The notes under the pieces were generated by a model. The model was not told the origin of the DNA. It was given only the letters and a program-made list of their open reading frames with translations, and made no database searches. A stretch of 19,435 bases of DNA, taken from positions 1-19,435 of the forward strand of contig JAERRP010000603.1 of the NCBI GenBank assembly GCA_016735415.1. Direction: 5' to 3'. Source of the stretch: Desulfobacterales bacterium (GTDB lineage Bacteria > Desulfobacterota > Desulfobacteria > Desulfobacterales > UBA5852). Shown one piece after another: positions 14,988 through 19,435 of the stretch; within the stretch, counting starts at the first letter, position 1; each line of letters starts with the position of its first letter. Position numbers and translations under genes: made by a program.

Positions 14988-16007
14988 TTATAGCGGTCGA
15001 TGGGCCTGGTTCTCGATCCATCCGGCCGGGGTGATACGGATATAATCGAGCTTGCGTTGAAGCTCCCGGATGGTGGAAGCGCCGCCGTAAGTCAGCCCCG
15101 AGCGCAAACCGCCGATGATATCGGCAATGATCAACTCTTCGTCTTCGCGGTAAGGCACATCCAGGCTGACGCCCTCGGCGGTTTTCCATTCCGTCATCCC
15201 GCCGTGAAAAGCGTCCTGGGCTTCGCTGCTGGCCATGCCGCGGTAGACCTTCACCTTGAATTCGTTGCCCTGCGGGTCCCGGCGCGATATCACGTCCCCC
15301 GGGGTCGGCCGGGTTCCGGCCAGCATGCTGCCGATCATAACGCTGTCGGCCCCGAAGGCCAGGGCTTTGACAATATCGCCGGGCGTGCGGATGCCGCCAT
15401 CGGCCACCACCGAACGGTCGACCCGCGCACAGTTTTTTATGGCCGTCAGGTTGGGGACCCCGAATCCGGTCTTGATCCTGGTGGTGCACACCGAACCGCC
15501 GCCGATGCCGACCTTGACGATGTCGGCATTGAGCGAAGCCAGGAAATCCGCACCGGCATAGGTGGCGACGTTGCCGGCCATGATACAGGCCTCCCGGCCC
15601 AGGATGGCACGGATTTTTCTCAGGGTTTTACCGACATAACGGGCGTGGGCGTGGGCCACGTCGATACAGAACATTTCGGCGCCGGCATCGCGCAGGGCTT
15701 CGGTACGTTCAAGATCCATTTCCGAGCAGCCGATCGAGACGAACGTTTTGTAGTTGCAGGCCTTGAAAATCCGTACATTCTCCTCAATGGACATGAAGCG
15801 GTGGATAACACCGATGCCGCCCATGGCCCCGATAAAGTTGGCCATGGCGTCTTCGGTTACGCTGTCCATATTGGCCGTCATGACGGGCAGGTCCAGGTGC
15901 AGTTTTCCACTCTTGTCCGCAATGTCAATATCGACCACTTTGCGGGATTCCCAGTGATTATAGGACGGCACCAATAAAACGTCGTCGTAGGTTATGGCAT
16001 CGGTCAT
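14988..16007 (-). CDS. IMPDH/GMP reductase family enzyme, most like GMP reductase
   Basis: TIM-barrel enzyme of purine nucleotide balance; GMP reductase converts GMP to IMP with NADPH. The 339-aa product starts [16 protein letters not shown] and keeps the barrel motifs: [24 protein letters not shown] and [12 protein letters not shown] with catalytic C174 and T176. Later come [21 protein letters not shown] and the AEG glutamate E278. The CBS pair that IMP dehydrogenases insert is absent. The Arg-Tyr flap pair that IMPDH carries about 13 residues before its equivalent glutamate is not visible, and the C-terminus ([19 protein letters not shown], then YIRIT) resembles GuaC. So GMP reductase is favoured over a CBS-less IMPDH. 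ATG16007 has GGAGAA about 8 nt upstream; the open frame reaches 16097 but without family sequence. The stop is TAA. Confidence 0.85.
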   Translation of the reverse strand: MTDAITYDDVLLVPSYNHWESRKVVDIDIADKSGKLHLDLPVMTANMDSVTEDAMANFIGAMGGIGVIHRFMSIEENVRIFKACNYKTFVSIGCSEMDLERTEALRDAGAEMFCIDVAHAHARYVGKTLRKIRAILGREACIMAGNVATYAGADFLASLNADIVKVGIGGGSVCTTRIKTGFGVPNLTAIKNCARVDRSVVADGGIRTPGDIVKALAFGADSVMIGSMLAGTRPTPGDVISRRDPQGNEFKVKVYRGMASSEAQDAFHGGMTEWKTAEGVSLDVPYREDEELIIADIIGGLRSGLTYGGASTIRELQRKLDYIRITPAGWIENQAHRPL

Positions 16008-16320
16008 GGCAGGTTCTCCGGCGAAAAGCCGAACGGGCGAATGGGCGTGGGGGCCGTTTATAGCATCCCCGGGGGGTGATGGCAAGGCGTGGCCCATTGG
16101 AAACGACGATTATCTAAAATCCTTCTTCACAGTGGACGCAAGCATTGTTTTTATCGGTTTGTAAAAGGACGCCGTGCGTCGTTTCGGGCATCGTCAGCGC
16201 CGGTTGCTTTTAGGCGCTAAACCTCTTAGGGTGGCAGGCTCCGGGGGGGGTGGCGGGGGGGGTCCCGCCCGCAAGGGGCCCGTTCAACGGGTTCCCATCT
16301 GAATCTGAAAGGTCTGACTC
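16008..16320. other. Divergent intergenic region (313 bp) with a G-tract element
   Basis: Lies between the divergent guaC-like and nuclease-helicase genes, so should hold both promoters, but I find no strong -35/-10 pair on either strand. The left half is AT-richer (16105-16170). The right half contains the G8-TGGC-G8 tract and GGGCCC/CCCG-rich inverted segments to 16290. No gene is apparent. Confidence 0.4.
16243..16262 (+). other. G8-TGGC-G8 tract, potential G-quadruplex
   Basis: Two runs of eight G (16243-16250 and 16255-16262) separated by TGGC on the plus strand, enough G-tracts for an intramolecular quadruplex. It lies about 60 nt upstream of the helicase start and could be in its mRNA leader. 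Such runs are also prone to slippage and sequencing error. Confidence 0.55.
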
Positions 16321-18720
16321 GTGAAACCGATTGTAACCGTGGCCGTTCGCACGCTGGTGGATTTCGTATTGAAATCCGGCGACCTGGAGCTTTCCTTCAA
16401 GGGCTCCCGGCGATCGCTGGAGGGCCTGCGGGCCCACCAGAAAATCCAGCGATCCCGGCCGGAGGGCTATGTCCCGGAAGTCCCCATCCAGTATACTCTG
16501 GAGACCGACCAGCTTGTTCTGGAGGTCAGCGGGCGCATCGACGGGGTGTTCAGCGACGCCGGTGTCACGGTCATCGACGAAATCAAATCCACCCGCCGGG
16601 ATCTGGAGTCCCTCCGCGACCACCAGAATCCCATGCACTGGGGGCAGGCCCGGGCCTACGCCTGGATGTATGCGGCCCGGCATGAGCTGCCCCGAATCGA
16701 CGTTCAGCTGACTTATTACCATCTGGAATCGGGCCGTACCATCGAAATCCGACAAAGCTTCGACTTCGAGACCCTGACCGTTTTTTTCGAGACCCTGACC
16801 ACGGCGTTTCTGGATTGGGCCGAGGGCCTGGAACAATGGCGGCGGCGGCGCGACCGGGCGATCCACAAGCTGGCGTTTCCGTTTGGCGCTTATCGCGCGG
16901 GACAGCGTCAAATGGCCGTGACCGTCTATCGTGCCATCCAGGGGGGGCATCCGGCCCTGGTCCAGGCGCCGACCGGGATCGGCAAGACCCTGGGAGCCGT
17001 CTTCCCGGCCGTCAAAGCCTTGGGCGCCGGCCTGACCTCCCGGATTTTCTACCTTACCGCCCGTACCACCGGGCAGCGGGCGGCTGAAAAGGCCCTGGCC
17101 CTGCTGGGCGATGTCGATCTGCAGCTGAAAAGCCTGACCCTCACCGCCAAAGACAAGATCTGCCCTTACCCCGAGGCCGCCTGCAGGCCGGATGAATGCC
17201 CCCGTGCCCGCGGTCATTTCGACCGCCTCAAAGGCGCCCGGGAAGCCGCCTTCGAACAAATGGTGCTGGACCGCGAGACCGTGGCGCGCCTGGCCGGGGA
17301 TTTTCAGGTGTGCCCGTTCGAGTTCAGCCTGGAAATGGCCCTGTGGGCTGACCTGGTGATTGCCGACTACAATTACGCCTTCGATCCCCGGGTTTACCTG
17401 CGCCGCTTTTTCGACGAGAACGGCACCGATTTCACTTTTCTAATCGACGAAGCCCATAACCTCGTGGACCGCTCCCGCGAGATGTTCTCGGCCGTCATCG
17501 ACAAGCAGCGTTTTCTGGACCTGCGGCGGGTTCTGCGGGATGATCAGCGCTCGCTTTATCGCGCCCTGGGCAAGATCAACGCCTGGCTGACGGCGGCGCG
17601 CAAGGACAATCTGGCCGGCGGCGCTGAAACGGCCGCCGAAGATCCGCCCGAGGATTTACTGCCGCTGCTGCTGCGTTTCTTTTCCCTGGCCGAGAAGTGG
17701 CTGCTTAAAAATATCGCCAGCGCCTGGCGGGAGGATCTGATCCAGCTTTATTTCGACGTTTCCACCTTTCTGCGTGTGGCCGATCGGTACGACTGCGCCT
17801 ATGCCACCTGCTATCAGGGCGATGCCAGGGATCTGACCATCAAGCTCTTCTGTATCGACCCCGCCCGGCAGCTGGCCGAGGCCTTGCAGCGCTGCCGGGC
17901 GGCGATCTTTTTTTCAGCCACCCTGACGCCTTTTGATTATTTCAATACGCTTTTCGGCGGTGATGACCGCAGCGCCTGCCTGCGACTGCTGTCGCCGTTT
18001 CCGCGCCGGAATCTATGCCTGATGATCGACGGACGCATATCGACCTACTACCGCGAGCGCGAGCGCACAGCTGCGGCGGTGGTCGCGGCCGTGGCCGATC
18101 TGGTGCGGATCCGTCCCGGCAATTACCTGATTTTCTTCCCCTCCCATGCCTATCTGCAGATGGTGCATGCGCTTTTTCGCGACGGCCATCCGGACCTGAA
18201 CACCCTCGTGCAGGAAACCGGAATGGATGAGCCGGCCCGGGATCATTTTCTGGCGCGCTTTCGCGGGGACAACCCCGAAGCCCTGATCGGTTTCGTCGGC
18301 ATGGGCGGCATCTTCGGCGAGGGGATCGACCTGGCCGGCGACCGGTTGGCGGGAGCGGTAGTTGTCGGGGTGGGACTGCCGGGCATTTGTCTGGAACGGG
18401 ATTTGATCCGGGATTATTTTGAAACCCACCGCCAGGCCGGGTTCGATTTTGCCTATCGCCTGCCGGGCTTCAACCGGGTTCTCCAGGCGGTGGGGCGCGT
18501 GATCCGCACCTCGCGCGATCGGGGGGTCGTCTTACTGCTCGATCAGCGCTGCGCGACCCGCCCTTACCGCGAACTGTTCCCGCCCGAGTGGGCCCCCGTT
18601 CATCTGGGCGCCGCCCGTTCGGTGGCGTCGGTCCTGCAGGATTTCCGGACAAGCGGGAAGATTGGCCCAAACCCTAAGGGCTCGCGCAACAATAAATTAG
18701 CAATTTCCAGCGAGTCCTAA
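16321..18720 (+). CDS. PD-(D/E)XK nuclease fused to DinG/XPD-type iron-sulfur DNA helicase
   Basis: Predicted two-activity DNA enzyme of 799 aa. The N-terminal about 170 residues carry a RecB/Cas4-like nuclease: D74 in SGRIDGV, E87-x-K89 in IDEIKS, and Q109/Y113 in HWGQARAYAW. The rest is a superfamily-2 DEAD_2/DinG helicase. It has Walker A APTGIGKT (216-223), four cysteines at 281, 288, 293 and 331 placed as in the XPD/DinG Fe-S domain, DEAH box D376-H379 (LIDEAHNL), and C-terminal helicase motifs GEGIDLAG and QAVGRVIRT. The relatives unwind DNA 5' to 3', act in repair and resolve unusual structures. The GTG start is the first possible, since an in-frame TGA lies two codons upstream; AAAGG is 9 nt before it. 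The M24 gene follows after 33 nt. Whether it serves repair or defence is unknown. The stop is TAA. Confidence 0.9.
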   Translation: MKPIVTVAVRTLVDFVLKSGDLELSFKGSRRSLEGLRAHQKIQRSRPEGYVPEVPIQYTLETDQLVLEVSGRIDGVFSDAGVTVIDEIKSTRRDLESLRDHQNPMHWGQARAYAWMYAARHELPRIDVQLTYYHLESGRTIEIRQSFDFETLTVFFETLTTAFLDWAEGLEQWRRRRDRAIHKLAFPFGAYRAGQRQMAVTVYRAIQGGHPALVQAPTGIGKTLGAVFPAVKALGAGLTSRIFYLTARTTGQRAAEKALALLGDVDLQLKSLTLTAKDKICPYPEAACRPDECPRARGHFDRLKGAREAAFEQMVLDRETVARLAGDFQVCPFEFSLEMALWADLVIADYNYAFDPRVYLRRFFDENGTDFTFLIDEAHNLVDRSREMFSAVIDKQRFLDLRRVLRDDQRSLYRALGKINAWLTAARKDNLAGGAETAAEDPPEDLLPLLLRFFSLAEKWLLKNIASAWREDLIQLYFDVSTFLRVADRYDCAYATCYQGDARDLTIKLFCIDPARQLAEALQRCRAAIFFSATLTPFDYFNTLFGGDDRSACLRLLSPFPRRNLCLMIDGRISTYYRERERTAAAVVAAVADLVRIRPGNYLIFFPSHAYLQMVHALFRDGHPDLNTLVQETGMDEPARDHFLARFRGDNPEALIGFVGMGGIFGEGIDLAGDRLAGAVVVGVGLPGICLERDLIRDYFETHRQAGFDFAYRLPGFNRVLQAVGRVIRTSRDRGVVLLLDQRCATRPYRELFPPEWAPVHLGAARSVASVLQDFRTSGKIGPNPKGSRNNKLAISSES

Positions 18721-18753
18721 GACCTGATAACCACCCACACAGGAGTAAATCCT

Positions 18754-19435
18754 ATGCTGCCGCTGGCAACCACCACCCCCATGGAAGAACTTGATCACCG
18801 GATCGGACGTTTTCAGCAATACCTGGCGGCCGAGGCGATCGACGGCGCCCTGATCCTCCAGAACACCGATCTCTTTTACCTTGCCGGTACTATCCAGCAA
18901 TCGCATCTTTATGTGCCGGCCAGCGGCGATCCGGTGCTGATGGTTCGCAAAAGCCTGGCCCGGGCCCGGGCCGAATCCGCCTTGAAAAATATCGTGGCCC
19001 TGGCCAGCCCGCGCCGGATTGCCGGCATCCTCGAATCGTTCGGGCATCCGCAGCCCGCGCGGCTGGGTCTGGAACTGGACGTGATTCCCGCGGCGTTTTA
19101 CCTGCATTATGCCCGTCTGTTCGAGGGCGTTGCCCTGACGGACATTTCCCCAGGCCTTCGCCGGGTGCGGGCCGTCAAGTCCGACTACGAGCTCAATCTC
19201 ATGCGGCAGGCGGCCGAACGGGCGGACGCTGTGGCCGGCACGGTCAGGGACATCATCCGTGAAGGCATGACCGAGGTGGAACTGGCCGGGCGGATCGAAG
19301 CCGAGGCCCGTCGGCGCGGACACCAGGGGATCGTGCGCATGCGGATGTGGGGCGGGGAGCTGTTTTACGGGCCCCTGCTGGCCGGTCCGACGGCGACCGT
19401 GCCCAGCTTTCTGGCCTCGCCCACCGGCGGCGCCG
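18754..19435 (+). CDS. M24-family aminopeptidase P/creatinase-like protein (cut by window edge)
   Basis: Cytosolic metallopeptidase family (Xaa-Pro aminopeptidase or related). The visible 227 residues hold the creatinase-type N-terminal domain, beginning at MEELDHRIGRFQQYLA and including IDGALILQNTDLFYLAGTIQQ and LGLELDVIPAAFY. The linker LRRVRAVKSDYELNLMRQAAERAD, which marks the entry to the catalytic pita-bread domain, follows. Then GMTEVELAGRIEAEARRRG appears; the metal-binding Asp/His/Glu residues lie beyond the edge, so activity cannot be judged. AGGAG is 8 nt before ATG18754. It is 33 nt downstream of the helicase gene on the same strand and probably in one transcript. Confidence 0.9.
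   Translation, partial: MLPLATTTPMEELDHRIGRFQQYLAAEAIDGALILQNTDLFYLAGTIQQSHLYVPASGDPVLMVRKSLARARAESALKNIVALASPRRIAGILESFGHPQPARLGLELDVIPAAFYLHYARLFEGVALTDISPGLRRVRAVKSDYELNLMRQAAERADAVAGTVRDIIREGMTEVELAGRIEAEARRRGHQGIVRMRMWGGELFYGPLLAGPTATVPSFLASPTGGA

Noticed and set aside
13260..14993. 577-codon open frame on the plus strand
   Set aside because: Antisense to the histidine kinase, whose motifs are complete. The translation lacks any family motif and reflects high GC with few stops.
16210..17259. 349-codon minus-strand frame opposite the helicase
   Set aside because: Covers the nuclease and Walker A coding region in antisense; no domain seen.
1..19435. CRISPR arrays, tRNA/rRNA genes, transposases, integrase sites
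   Set aside because: No regularly spaced repeats, cloverleaf-like segments, rRNA words or transposase motifs were seen on either strand.

Overview
The window looks like a chromosomal segment of a GC-rich Desulfobacterota (deltaproteobacterial) genome, probably a sulfate-reducer-like relative of Desulfosarcina/Desulfobacteraceae. This rests on gene content (Hsp20-Lon pair, TRAP uptake operon, PAS-rich hybrid kinase with an AHNFNN H-box, PilB-like ATPase next to an HDOD protein) and on protein texture. It is an inference; there is no rRNA or other taxonomic marker. No tRNA, rRNA, CRISPR array, insertion sequence or prophage was seen. Coding is dense and mostly on the minus strand.

Layout. (1) 1-3085, minus: a proteostasis unit, Hsp20 then Lon protease, followed by the start of a proline-rich lipoprotein that runs off the left edge. 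(2) 3306-4469, plus: an LacY/HcaT-like MFS permease divergent from Hsp20, with a shared 220-bp control region. (3) 4483-7280, minus: a PilB/GspE-type ATPase and an HDOD protein separated by 2 nt. (4) 7281-8013: a roughly 700-bp AT-richer intergenic stretch with hairpins and the TRAP operon terminator. (5) 8014-11083, minus: a TRAP transporter, DctQ-DctM-DctP, with a consensus-like promoter. Its binding protein is interrupted by an in-frame TAG. (6) 11265-12383, minus: CutA, a tiny zinc-ribbon protein and a 117-aa protein of unknown function. (7) 12471-16007, minus: a hybrid histidine kinase and a CBS-less IMPDH/GMP-reductase family enzyme, most like GMP reductase. (8) 16321-19435, plus: a RecB/Cas4-like nuclease fused to an iron-sulfur DinG/XPD-type helicase, then an M24 aminopeptidase-like protein cut by the right edge.

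Most notable observations: the amber codon inside an otherwise intact, well-conserved DctP gene (nonsense mutation, assembly error, or recoding such as pyrrolysine); the nuclease-FeS-helicase fusion preceded by a G8-TGGC-G8 tract; a perfect palindrome filling the spacer of the putative zinc-ribbon/cutA promoter; and an inverted repeat over the putative hsp20 -35 box. I found no clearly new multi-gene defence or mobile system. All functional calls are from reading motifs; no database search was possible.
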